Translations under genes and position numbers: made by a program
Shown here: positions 12,567 to 21,911 of the stretch, piece by piece
How the letters are laid out: every line of letters begins with the position of its first letter
Numbering within the stretch: the stretch's first letter is position 1
Notes under the pieces: generated by a model
The model's database searches: none
What the model was told of the DNA's origin: nothing
The model's input: only the letters and a program-made list of their open reading frames with translations
Source: Saccharum officinarum
Taxonomy: Eukaryota; Streptophyta; Magnoliopsida; Poales; Poaceae
Length of the DNA: 64,000 bases
Reading direction: 5' to 3'
Assembly (NCBI GenBank): GCA_020631735.1
Contig: CM036159.1
Span: 16,221,511 to 16,285,510 of the forward strand

Positions 12567-12647
12567 CTCAATCACTCAGTTCGGGAACATATACTCTCTC
12601 CGTCTCCCTGGCTCCTCACGATGATAGCCTAGCTGTTGGACCATGTT
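12567..12647. repeat. 81-bp direct duplication, left copy
   Basis: CTCAATCACTCAGTTCGGGA through ...GGACCATGTT is identical by eye to 13879-13959. It directly borders the Pack-MULE-like insertion. It is far longer than the 8-11 bp duplication a Mutator-like element normally makes. Confidence 0.85.
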
Positions 12648-12949
12648 TTGGCAATTCCACCATCCTCAGACACTAGTTTCGCAGTTTTACCATCCCTCAA
12701 AATGGCTTCGTAATTTTACCATTACGAAACGCTTGCAACCAGCTAGAATACATTTTGGGAAGTTTTGAGCTCATTTAATTCCTAAAAAAAGAAAACATGA
12801 CCCCAGTTTCCACTACTGCACCTGCCTCTTTTTCCCTTGTACGCGAGAGGCTCCGTCACCGTCCCATTCCCAAACGGATCGACCTGACGTTGCGCCCTTC
12901 CTCTCGACGCTGTGCCCGCCCAGTTCGTCGCCGCTCCTGGCCACGTGCT

Positions 12950-13396
12950 GGGACGTGCACGTCACTGGTGACGCAGCACGTGGACGCGCCACTCGCCGCC
13001 GTGTGACCCATCGTGCGCGGCTTCGCCAGTCCGCCACGCTACAAGCACTTTATCAAGTCGTGCGACCTCAATGCCGGCAACGGCGCCACCGTGGGGAGCG
13101 TCCGCGGGTTCACCGCCGTCTTGGGCCTCCCGGCATCCACTAACACCGAGCGCATCGAGATCCTCGACGTCTCGACGACGACCGACACATCCTCAACTTT
13201 CGCGTCATCGGTAGCGACCACCGCCTTCGCGACCACCGCTCCGTCACCGAGTTGCAGCAGGGACCATACTGCGTAGTCGTCGACGTCCCCGAGGGAAACA
13301 CGGAGGAACAACCTCCGTCACCAACTTCCAGGCGGGACCATACTGCGTCGTCGTCAAGTCCTACGTTATCGACGTCCCGAGGGAAACACGGAGGAG
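12950..13396 (+). pseudogene. captured ABA receptor (PYL/RCAR) gene fragment
   Basis: PYL proteins are START-fold abscisic-acid receptors that inhibit clade A PP2C phosphatases when hormone binds. The fragment reads SLVTQHVDAPLAAV, then a stop in place of the Trp usual before PIVRGF, then RYKHFIKSCDL, GATVGSVRGF, LGLPASTNTERIEILD. The last part covers the gate loop, with Leu where the family has Ser in SGLPA. At about 13172 the reading shifts frame and goes on as DDRHILNFRVIGSDHRLRDH, keeping the latch HRL, then GPYCVVVDVPEGNTEE. A second, shifted copy of the GPYCVVV segment follows (13314-13396). Both protein ends are missing, with stop, frameshift and duplication in between. No PYL protein can be made. 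Confidence 0.85.
13240..13396 (+). repeat. tandem duplication inside the PYL fragment
   Basis: 13240-13308 and 13314-13396 both begin TCCGTCACC and both contain GGGACCATACTGCG and GAGGGAAACACGGAGGA. The second copy keeps about 15 extra bases encoding KSYVI that the first lacks. The copies lie in different frames, so the duplication adds to the damage. Confidence 0.8.
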
Positions 13397-13878
13397 CAGT
13401 GATGGCTGGGAGCCGCCGCGGCGTGCGCATGGGAGGTTGAGCGCGTGGGGGCGGGACTGCGCGTTGGAGAGGGTGAGGCATGGGGGCAAATTTGCACGGG
13501 GAGAAGGAGCGTGGGGGCGGGCTTGCGCAGGGGGAGGGAGAGGCGCGTCCGTCGGCGCCGCCGGCGTGGGCGGAAGAGGCGGCGGGCGTCGGGGCGGCCT
13601 GCGCAGGGGAGGGCGGGTGTCGCTGTTTTGCCGATTCGTTCCAAAACCACCGATCCGTTTCAGGGGAGTAATGGGAGAGGGAGGAGGCGGATAGAGGCAG
13701 GGGCAGTAGTGGAAGTTTAGGTCTCTGTTTTTTTTCACGGATTAAATCATTTGCAAAATCACTGAAATGTATTTTAGCGGTGTACACGCGTTTGATAGTG
13801 GCAAAACTGTGAAGCCACTTCGAAGGATGGTAAAATTGCGAATCCACTTTCCCATGATGGCGAAATGGCTAAAATCTC

Positions 13879-13959
13879 CTCAATCACTCAGTTCGGGAAC
13901 ATATACTCTCTCCGTCTCCCTGGCTCCTCACGATGATAGCCTAGCTGTTGGACCATGTT
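13879..13959. repeat. 81-bp direct duplication, right copy
   Basis: Second copy of 12567-12647. After it the LTR of gypsy A resumes with GGGCCGTAGAAGCGGGTG and runs to its normal end at 14073. Confidence 0.85.
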
Positions 13960-14168
13960 GGGCCGTAGAAGCGGGTGTTAGGCCTTTTGGGTCGGCGCTC
14001 TCCTGGGCTCGACAACTCAGCTGGGCCTTCATCTTCCTGCTGGTCACGGACATGGTTAGCTGAGGGGCTAACAAACATTTCCATACTTGACATACTCGGC
14101 GTATTGATTGCCCCGAGATACAGCCCTGCCGTGCCCATATGGTAGTCTCTGTTTCTCTCTTTACTTTA

Positions 14169-14596
14169 GACTACCCGCAGTGAGTACTCTAAAGCGATAC
14201 TCTAAAACTTTAGAGTATGAATATAGAGTAAAAATGCTGCACTGGGTACTCTAAAACGATACTCTATCCTTTCTCTCACTCTATATTTAGAGTGGTACAA
14301 TACTTACTCTATAGTGGGCAGTGGCGGACCTCACTAGCTAAACAAAGAAAAATGCTATAACTCACAAACAAAAAAATCCAAATTAAATTTCGATTGCACC
14401 ATTAAATTCGTCTCAATAAATCCTTCAAAATTATATCACACATGGATATATTTAGATAAAGTGACAAGTGAGTCCCATATCGGATAGAGGATGATACAGA
14501 GGATGATGAGTGCGGGAGAATTAAGTATAGAGGAGAGAATCTTACTGACTAGGATGTATAGAGGATAAATATAGAGGTCCATGAGTGCGGATAGCC
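14169..14596. mobile_element. Tourist-like MITE, ACTCTAAA family, copy 1
   Basis: 428 bp with TTA on both sides (14166-14168 and 14597-14599). Short TIRs: GACTACCCGCAG on the left, and GGCTATCCGCAC for the right end read in reverse. The interior is rich in ACTCTAAA and TATAGAGGA. Related copies lie at 48801-49236 and 54080-54743. The 3-bp TTA duplication points to PIF/Harbinger mobilisation. No coding capacity. Confidence 0.82.
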
Positions 14597-14685
14597 TTAG
14601 TCAAGTGCAAATAGACTAGACGGTCTCTAGGCTTCCTAGCTCTAGCTAGCCTGCTGATCTCTTGGTTGGAAGTTGGAAGAAGATA

Positions 14686-14938
14686 CTCCCTCCGTCCTAA
14701 AAAAAAAAGTCATTCTCGCTTTCAAAAAGTCAACAGCTTTTAACTTTGACCAAATATATTTAATAAAATATTAATATTTATGGTACATAATTAGTATCAT
14801 TAGGTAGATCTTTGAATATACTTTGATAATAAACTTATTTGGAGATATAAATGTTGCACACATTTTCTACAAACGTAGTTAAAGTTGAGAAAATTTGACC
14901 AGCACGCTTTCCACGGCGACTCTATTTTTGGGACAGAG
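14686..14938. mobile_element. Stowaway MITE
   Basis: It starts CTCCCTCCGTCC after TA (14684-14685) and ends GGGACAGAG before TA (14939-14940). The AT-rich interior contains TTAATATTTATGGTA and GATATAAATGTTGCACA, shared with the copies at 52655-52890 and 47505-47687. TA duplication and CTCCCTCCGTCC ends define Stowaway (Tc1/Mariner-mobilised) elements. Confidence 0.85.
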
Positions 14939-15020
14939 TAGTACTCTCTAGTAATGAGTTAAACCCCCTTGACCTGGTATCATTAGTCGCGTGGTACGGG
15001 CGCTGACTTTTCTCTGTTAA

Positions 15021-15264
15021 GGCTGTGTTTAGATCCAAAATTTGGATAGCCAAAATACACTGTAGCATTTCGTTTGTATTTGGTAATAATTGTCCAATCA
15101 TTGACTAATTAGGCTCAAAATGTTCGTCTCGTAAAGTACAACCAAACTGTGCAATTAGTTTTTGATTTTATCCACATTTAGTACTCCATATATGTATCGC
15201 AAGTTTGATGTGACGGGGAATCTTATTTTGCATAGTGCACTTTTCAGTGCATCTAAACACAGCC
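15021..15264. mobile_element. Tourist-like MITE
   Basis: 244 bp with target duplication TAA (15018-15020 and 15265-15267). TIR GGCTGTGTTTAGAT against ATCTAAACACAGCC is a perfect 14-bp inverted pair. The interior has the family signature TAATTAGGCTCAAAA...CGTCTCG. Confidence 0.88.
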
Positions 15265-15267
15265 TAA

Positions 15268-16655
15268 GGCTTCATGCCAAATTTCGCCGGAAATCTGACA
15301 GAGACAAGACATGATTACGATAACGTCAATCGCAGCCGTCCCTGGTAGTCTGTCAAGTACTAGCTAGCTCAAATTGTCAAGTTCGGTATGGGTAACCCAT
15401 ATCGGCAAGTGGATATGACTGAAGTCATGCTTACATCAGCTAAGACTAATTATTAGTCGAAGCTAAAAATTAGTTAGCTAAAAAATTAACCATGTAATTT
15501 TAAGCCCATGGATGTTTGGATCACAGGCTACACGGTGCATATATCATAACATAAAATCAAGCAGTTCACAAACAACAAAATTTGGGTTACTGATATTAAT
15601 AAATTGGTCGAAATGAAGGAAGGAAAGCGAGATGAACCGGAGGCACATAATCGATTCAATTGGAGCGGCCAGCTCGTACACGTGCCACTTGTACCTGTGA
15701 ACAACTTACAATTTGTCCTATATATACGTATACCACCAACTCAAACCGAATTATTTCATTTGGATAACTACGTAACCATGATTGCTTTTTTTCTTAAAGA
15801 AAACTCTGGGAGAGGAATAAAAAAAGAACACCCGAAATGCTAAGAATATAATTCTTGTTTTTCGAGAAGCCAAATAGTTTCAACTTTGATTAAATTTATA
15901 TTAAAAAGTACAAACATTTATGATACAAAATAAATATAATTAGATTAAAAATAAGTATAATTAGATTAGTTATAGAATATATTTTCATAATAAATTTATT
16001 TAAAGATATAAATATTAATAATATTTGCTATAAACTTAATTAAACTTGAACCTCTTTGATTGACACGCAGTCTATAATTGCATTCTTTTGCATGCGTGGG
16101 TAGACTACATGAGTCATGCCTACATGGCGTAAAACACTTTTCCCTCGTTCTCCTGATCCTCATCAGAAGAAAAGATGACAGCAAGAATACGATCCGCGGC
16201 CGCGCCCAGCAGTGCCCACGTCCTGGTCGGCTGGCCTGTCCCCAGCCCGGCGCAGTAGGAAGCAGCGCAGGAAACCGGCGCTACACCGCTAAAGTTGCGC
16301 GGGCAGCCGAGCTGTACCCCCCGCGTCGTGGGCGCGCACGGCGCGGTCGGATCAGCGTCAGCGCAGGCGCGGCGGCATCAGCCGGGGCGTCGCCGTCTCG
16401 GCGGTCTCGTCGCCCACCCGACGGCGATCCATAGCTAGCCAGCGAGGCAACAGTGCCGCAGGCCGCAGCTCTGCGCGTCGGGGTCGGGCCGGCGCGGCCG
16501 TGGCCCGCGGGGTCGCGACAGCACCGACACGGATGGGCGCGTGCGTGTGTGTGGCAGTGTGCCTGGCAATCTGCGGGCCGCGGCTACGTGCCGCGGAACC
16601 CATATCGTGCCGGGCCGCGTATCTCTGACCAGTCGCACAGGACCCTGCGCCTACG
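15268..16655. other. intergenic; Stowaway-like remnant and GC-rich block
   Basis: Around 15841-16070 is an AT-rich, Stowaway-like remnant without clean ends. 16180-16655 is GC-rich with overlapping open frames on both strands but no recognisable protein. A 79-codon frame at 15604-15843 has no homology I recognise and no gene context. No gene can be supported. Confidence 0.5.
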
Positions 16656-19600
16656 CAGTGACGGAGCCAGAAAAAAATGATAGGTGGGGCGAATTTCAAT
16701 GAGGAAATAAACCAAAAAGGTGACATATTCACAATGCACTGCATTCTCATACTACAATCACACAAATCATGGCTAAAACACTGCAATCACACATTATGGC
16801 GAAAAGTAGACGATAAACACAAGATGTTACCTTAAATTTGAAGATTAAACTAGCAGTTCTTGATCAATGTATCCATACATTGCAAAATACAAATAACTAA
16901 GAGTGGAAACCTGTAGATTGAATGAATATCAATTACTGTCTTAGCGAGTAACAATAAAATGATGGTAGCCATCAAACAATACTGCAATAGTGGACATTAT
17001 GAGAATATACTTACTAGTGGTGAAGGACTAAGAACGTTGTTGACGTCGAGGGCTCTTTGGCAAGCTCACTCTTCGGGTTCTCATAGATTGAAACCTCTTC
17101 TTAACTTCATCAATACCAAGTTCCTTGAAGATCTCTTTCTCAATGTAGCACACTAACAAGTTATTGAGCCATTCATCACCCATCTTGTTCCGCAACTCTG
17201 TCTTGATTAAGTGCATAGCTGAGAAGGCTCTTTCAACTGAAGATGTTGCCACAGGTAGGATCAATGCTAACTCAATGATGTGATAGACCGATGAAAAAGT
17301 GATATGTTTGTTAGTTGCAACCATTGTTTTAGCCAAGCTTCCAAGGTCATGACAAGATTTGAAATCATCAATTCTTCGCACATGAACAATGAAATTCTCA
17401 AGTGATTCCCTTATATTATCACGCTCAGTAATAGAGAAATCTTCATCATAGATCTCCGTTAGCCGAGCAATCTTTTCAACATCAAACCTAGCAAAGTCGT
17501 CTCTTGGATCAAGACAAGCAAATGAAACAAGCAACTCAGATGATACCTCATTGAAGCGATGATCCATCTCCATGATTATAGCATCAAGTGCAGCAAGGAA
17601 AGTATCAACACGGTAATGATGCTCTTGAGTGATTAAGTTGCCATCAAGCCTTGATCTGCCCCATCTTGGTACTACATCTTCCATATTTGGTATTGGAATT
17701 TCTTTTGCAACACAAAATGATTTGACCTGTTCCAATAATGGCTCCCAACCTTCATTTCTTAAACTGATCAAACGTGCTTTCACATCAACAAGCAATGACA
17801 TGGCCTCGACAATGTTTTGGTCTTTTCTTTGAAAAAGAAGAGATAGCTCATTTGTAATACGGAACACTTTCAACATCAACTTCATATTTAAAACAAAGGA
17901 GAAGCTTTCCATTTTGCGCACCAAATCACCAGCTCGGCCAGGATTACGTTCATCTTCATGAATCATGGCTAACACCTTGACTACAGAATCCCACATTGAC
18001 TCAATACGAAGTAATGTTATGTAATGAGAACCCCATCTTGTATCCAGGTCTAGCCAAGTTTGTCATTTGATTCCTTCCCCTCCCTCTTAGAATCTCACCA
18101 CTTTCCAACTTTGCTATAATGTTTTCACGATGTTGTGCTTGTAATTTGTCCTTCCTCTTACAAGATGCACTAGTACTTGTGACAATTAATCCCACATAGT
18201 TGAAGAAATCATCAAAAGAGGAGCAACAACTTGCAACAGAAACAATAACCAACTGTAATTGATGAGCAAAGCAATGAACATAGAAAGCATAAGGGTTCTC
18301 ATCACGGATCTGTTTTTGCAAACCATTGAATTCACCTCTCATGTTTGAAGCACCATCATATCCTTGTCCTCTCAGTCTAGAAATAGGTAAACCATGGGCA
18401 GCAAGAATCTCAGTCAAAGCTGTCTTTAGGGAACTTGATGTTGTATCCTCGACATGCTTCAAACCCAAGAATCTTTCCACGACCATTCCCTTTTTGTTCA
18501 CAAACCTGCATAATGCATTTAAAAAATAATTACTAACTTCACAAGTCACCCAGAAATATAATGCACTTCAGAAAAAATTTACTAACCTGACAAGCACAGC
18601 AATTTGTTCCGCTATTGAGATATCACGGGATTCATCAATTAGAACCGAGAAATATCCATCCCCAATCTCTTCCTTTATTACTTCAGTGACCTCTTCAGCA
18701 TAACTCCGTGTAATATCTTGCTGAATTTGAGGAGAACTCATGCGGGCATTATTTTGACATAACTCTTCGAATGCAACCCTTACATCCTCATTCCTGTTTT
18801 TGTACCAATCAATCATTTCTAAGAAATTGCCCTTGTTTAGAGAGGTGCTAGATTCATCATTGCCACGAAAAGCATGACCCTGTGAAATGAGAAAGCTTGC
18901 AACATCTAAAGCAGCAGTCAAGCGAACTTCATAGAGCATTTCAGTTGTTTTGGTATTAGCATCAATCTTATGGGTAATACTTGATCTTTGATTCTTAAAA
19001 TCTTCTGCACATAATCTAGCTTTATTGTGGCAACTAGAAACTCCTCCCACATGACCTGGAAATCCTCTATATGCATGTTTAAAATCAGAAAACCCTGTCT
19101 TTGTGAAAACCACATGACCAAATTTTTCATGGTCAGCTTCTTGCCTAAAAAGATAACAATAGAAGCAAAATGCTGCATCCTTGGACACACTATACTCTAA
19201 CCAATCATGATCCTTAAACCATTTTGAGAGAAATTGTCTCCAATTATCACCAACACGCTTGCGAGGAAAATTATGTCCAATGGGTTGTGTCGGACCTCTC
19301 AATAAATAAGCCCTTCTAACATCCGATTGAACATTAGGATGAAATCTTTCAATTGGCAATCTGAGAGCTGGATCAGCTACAATATGAACATGCGGGTCAA
19401 ATTCCGTTATAAGGTTGACACCTTCATCTTCTTGTTCTGCTTGTTGTGGCTGCTGTTGTGGTTGTGCATCATCAACACCAATATCAACATGTGCTAAATC
19501 TGCTGCTACATCCTGCATAGCTTCATTTTCTTGAACAACTTCTCCCACCGTCGAAGTAGTGGCAATGCCACTTTCATGAGTGCTTGGACGGCTGCCACTT

Positions 19601-20537
19601 GAACTTGAACCAACACTTGTAAAATAATTCTTCAAGACTGCACAAAAATTACTTGTCAAATTGGCATATACTCTGATAAATTGAGATGCTAACGAACTGA
19701 TAAAATCATAAAACAATACCATTTTGTTTGCTGTTCTTGCCAAATGCCACTCCTGGGAACACCTCTGCTTGAACCTCGGCCTCGGCCCAATCCTGATGTT
19801 GGCGGAGCTGCTGCCCTTGCTCTGCCGCTAACCTATCCGCGGCCACGGCCAGCCCCAACGCCAGGTGGCCCAGGTTCCTGTACCTCACGCCCCTCCTCCT
19901 CTCCTCCTCCCTCTCCCTCCATCGGCATTCGGCAGCAGGCAGCTCCTGCTCGGCTACTCCTTGGAGGCTCGGACAGTCGGACCTCGATGGATGGTGGCCG
20001 CACCTGGGCTGGGGCGCTGGGCACCTGGCGGCGGCGGGCGGACGGCTAACGGCGGGCGGCGGTCGGTCAGCAGGTGGGCGGATGGGTGCTGCGGCACCGC
20101 GGCACCAGCAGGGCAGTGGTTGGCTGGCGCCCGGCGGCCGGCAGAGGCGGCAGCGGCAGCGCTGTCGCGACGCACGGCGACGCGTGCTCGATGCGGATTT
20201 GCGGAAGCAGGAGTGCGGCGCGGCTCGATGCGGCTTGCGGTCAGTGAGGTGAGGATGCGCTCGATTTGGGAACTGGGGATTTGGGCACCAAATTTGGGCC
20301 TTTACAACTGGGCTAAACTTAACTGGAAAAGGCCCAAGAGGCAGGAGGGATCGGAACTGGTTACAACCGCTCGAGGCTATTGTTCGTCGCCACAGTCGCC
20401 GTTGCCATGGCGTCGCACTCGCGCAGGGGCACCTGGTCACCGGAGATAGGGCAGAAGAGGGGGTCTGGGGTCTGAGGCTGCGGCGTCGGTAGCTGGGGCG
20501 GCTGCCCCACCACGCCCCTAGGGCAGTTCCGTCACTG
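16656..20537 (-). mobile_element. hAT transposon, nearly complete
   Basis: The ends are CAGTGACGGAGCC on the left and, read in reverse, CAGTGACGGAACTG on the right, a 10-bp terminal match of hAT type. In between is one transposase gene on the minus strand with a GC-rich 5' leader (19740-20460). The 8-bp neighbours (CGCCTACG and CTGTCAGG) do not match, so no target duplication is visible; it has decayed or the site was rearranged. The transposase has one frameshift visible, so this copy looks much younger than the gypsy elements. Confidence 0.82.
17028..19743 (-). pseudogene. hAT transposase, zf-TTF/DUF4371/hAT-C type (one frameshift)
   Basis: It would excise and insert the hAT element. Reading on the minus strand: a Gln/Glu-rich N-terminus; a TTF-type zinc finger (HDWLEYSVSKDAAFCFYC, near 19170); a DUF4371 region with the first catalytic Asp in LIDESRDIS (near 18630). 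An intron fits from about 18588 to about 18509 (GTTAGT...TGCAG), joining VLVR to FVNKKGMVVERFLG. Next come GQGYDGASNMRG (second Asp, near 18350) and HCFAHQLQL. Near 18045 the frame shifts in a way that fits loss of two bases; the next frame then reads DTRWGSHYITLL. The hAT dimerisation domain VATSSVERAFSAM (catalytic Glu) and the end PRRQQRS follow. All three catalytic residues and the zinc ligands remain. The start exon is uncertain. A sequencing error could mimic the shift. Confidence 0.88.
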
Positions 20538-20614
20538 CTGTCAGGCGCCGTCAGCCGCTGGGACCCCACCGTGTGCAGGCGTGCACGTCGCCCACGAGCC
20601 CCCGCAGGACCTAA

Positions 20615-21002
20615 GGGGCTGTTTACTTTCCACTCAAAATTTTTTCACCACAGCACTTCAAATGTTTAGATACATACATGGAGTACTAAATGAAAATAAA
20701 AAAACACTTTAAATGTTTAGATACATACATAGAGTACTAAATGTAAACAAAAAAATATTAATAGCACAGTTTGGTTAAAAACCACGAGACGAATCTGTTA
20801 AGCCTAATTAGTCCATGATTAGCCTTAAGTGTTAGTAACACATATGCTAATGACGGCTTAATTAGGCTTAATAAATTCGTCTCGCGGTTTCCAGGCGAGT
20901 TATGTAATTATTTTTTATTAGTATCCGAAAATCTCTTCCGACATCCTATGAAACATCCGATATAACACCCAAAAACTTTTCACCTCCTAATTAAACACCT
21001 CC
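20615..21002. mobile_element. Tourist-like MITE with internal duplication
   Basis: 388 bp flanked by TAA (20612-20614 and 21003-21005). TIR GGGGCTGTTTA against GGAGGTGTTTAA read from the right end. The stretch ACTTCAAATGTTTAGATACATACATGGAGTACTAAATG is repeated as a diverged tandem copy (about 20656-20755). The interior has the TTAGTCCATGATTAG and ATTCGTCTCGCG signatures of this family. Confidence 0.8.
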
Positions 21003-21083
21003 TAAGGACCAAAATACAGTACATGCTCTGATCCGAACCGAGAAAAAAAGTCATTATAGTTTTGTTATAAGTCAAACTATCTA

Positions 21084-21219
21084 CTCCCCCGTTCCAAATT
21101 ATAAGTTGTTTTGACTTTTTTGGTACATCTATTTTGCTGATATAATAATATGTCCAGATATATAGCAAAATAAATGAACAAAAAATGTTAAAGTGACTTT
21201 TAATTTGGAATGGAGGGAG
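21084..21219. mobile_element. Stowaway MITE
   Basis: 136 bp, CTCCCCCGTTCCAAATTATAAG at the left and AATTTGGAATGGAGGGAG at the right, flanked by TA (21082-21083 and 21220-21221). The long TIRs would fold into a hairpin. Confidence 0.88.
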
Positions 21220-21685
21220 TAGCATTATTTAATCAATTTTACAAAGAACAGAACATCTATATAACATTAGAAAGATATGCTGTGAAAACTATTTACTGAG
21301 AAATCTGATGCTACTAATTATCATTACTCCCTTCATCCAGCAATTTCTCGGATATGATTCGACCTCGACTTAAAATTCCTTGTAAATAAATCACTCTACT
21401 GGGGTTCATCTGGACGGGTAGAAACTGTAAAAACTAAGTATTATATGATTGTGATACTCACTAATCCTTTATTCATAGTGTTCGTCGTTTTGCATGCATG
21501 GTGCTTCTGTTCAAGTTTAGTATGTGTTTAGTTAAAATCTTGATTACAGCCTATGTGCCATGGCTTCATAAATATTTTGGCATTTTAGTTTTAGTTAGTT
21601 CATACATTTTTTTTCTACATGTTAAATGTATACATTTATCTAGAGTTACAACTTACATAGTTTTTTATCATGGAGTATACTAATA

Positions 21686-21911
21686 CTCCCTCCATCCTAA
21701 AAGGAATGTAAATCCTCGCATTCCTTTGAGCCAAACAATTTTGAGTTTGACCAAATCTATACAAAAATATTGATATTTATGACACCAAATAAGTACCACA
21801 GATTCATTATAAAATATATTTTCATAATAAATCCATGTAGATACGTAAATGTTGATAATATTTTTTTTATAAATTTAGTCATAATAATTTTTTGGGGGCC
21901 AGGGACAAAGG
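21686..21911. mobile_element. Stowaway MITE, degenerate
   Basis: Left end CTCCCTCCATCC after TA, right end GGGACAAAGG before TA (21912-21913). The interior contains TGATATTTATGACACCAAATAAG, a diverged form of the Stowaway interior seen elsewhere in the window. Confidence 0.7.

Larger units (their letters stand above)
12648..13878. mobile_element. Pack-MULE-like long-TIR element carrying gene fragments
   Basis: The two ends form inverted repeats of about 85 bp with scattered mismatches. The left has GGCAATTCCACCATC and TTTTACCATCCCTC; the right, read in reverse, has AGCCATTTCGCCATC and TTTTACCATCCTTC, and both arms run on to AAACGC. Long imperfect TIRs around GC-rich gene pieces with no transposase fit a Mutator-like (Pack-MULE) element. 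The exact ends are uncertain by a few bases and no 9-bp TSD is visible. The cargo is a plus-strand PYL receptor fragment (12950-13396) and a second G-rich block (13430-13690) of unknown origin. It sits inside the right LTR of gypsy A and is therefore younger. Confidence 0.7.
2889..14073 (-). mobile_element. Ty3/gypsy chromovirus-type LTR retrotransposon A, nested
   Basis: A complete but old gypsy element read on the minus strand. It is bounded by the 5-bp target duplication AACAT (2884-2888 and 14074-14078) and by TG...CA LTR ends (TGTTAGC at 2889, CTAACA at 14073). The internal region (7328-12437, about 5.1 kb) has a tRNA-Met-like primer site next to the right LTR, gag and pol in the usual gypsy order (protease, RT, RNase H, integrase, chromo-like tail), and a purine tract before the left LTR. 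Each LTR has been split by a later insertion: PIF/Harbinger on the left, a Pack-MULE-like element on the right. Without those, the LTRs are about 368 and 324 bp. The coding region is broken by many stops and frameshifts, so the element cannot be autonomous. Confidence 0.93.
12438..14073 (-). repeat. 5' LTR of gypsy A, interrupted
   Basis: It begins TGTTAGCTAAAGG at 12438 and ends GGGGCTAACA at 14073. The LTR sequence runs to 12647 and resumes at 13879, and the 81 bases before the insertion are repeated after it. Apart from the insertion and that duplication it aligns with the left LTR along its length. Confidence 0.9.

Noticed and set aside
16648..20545. An 8-bp target duplication for the hAT element
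   Set aside because: The flanks CGCCTACG and CTGTCAGG do not match, nor do they with the ends moved by one base, so none is claimed.
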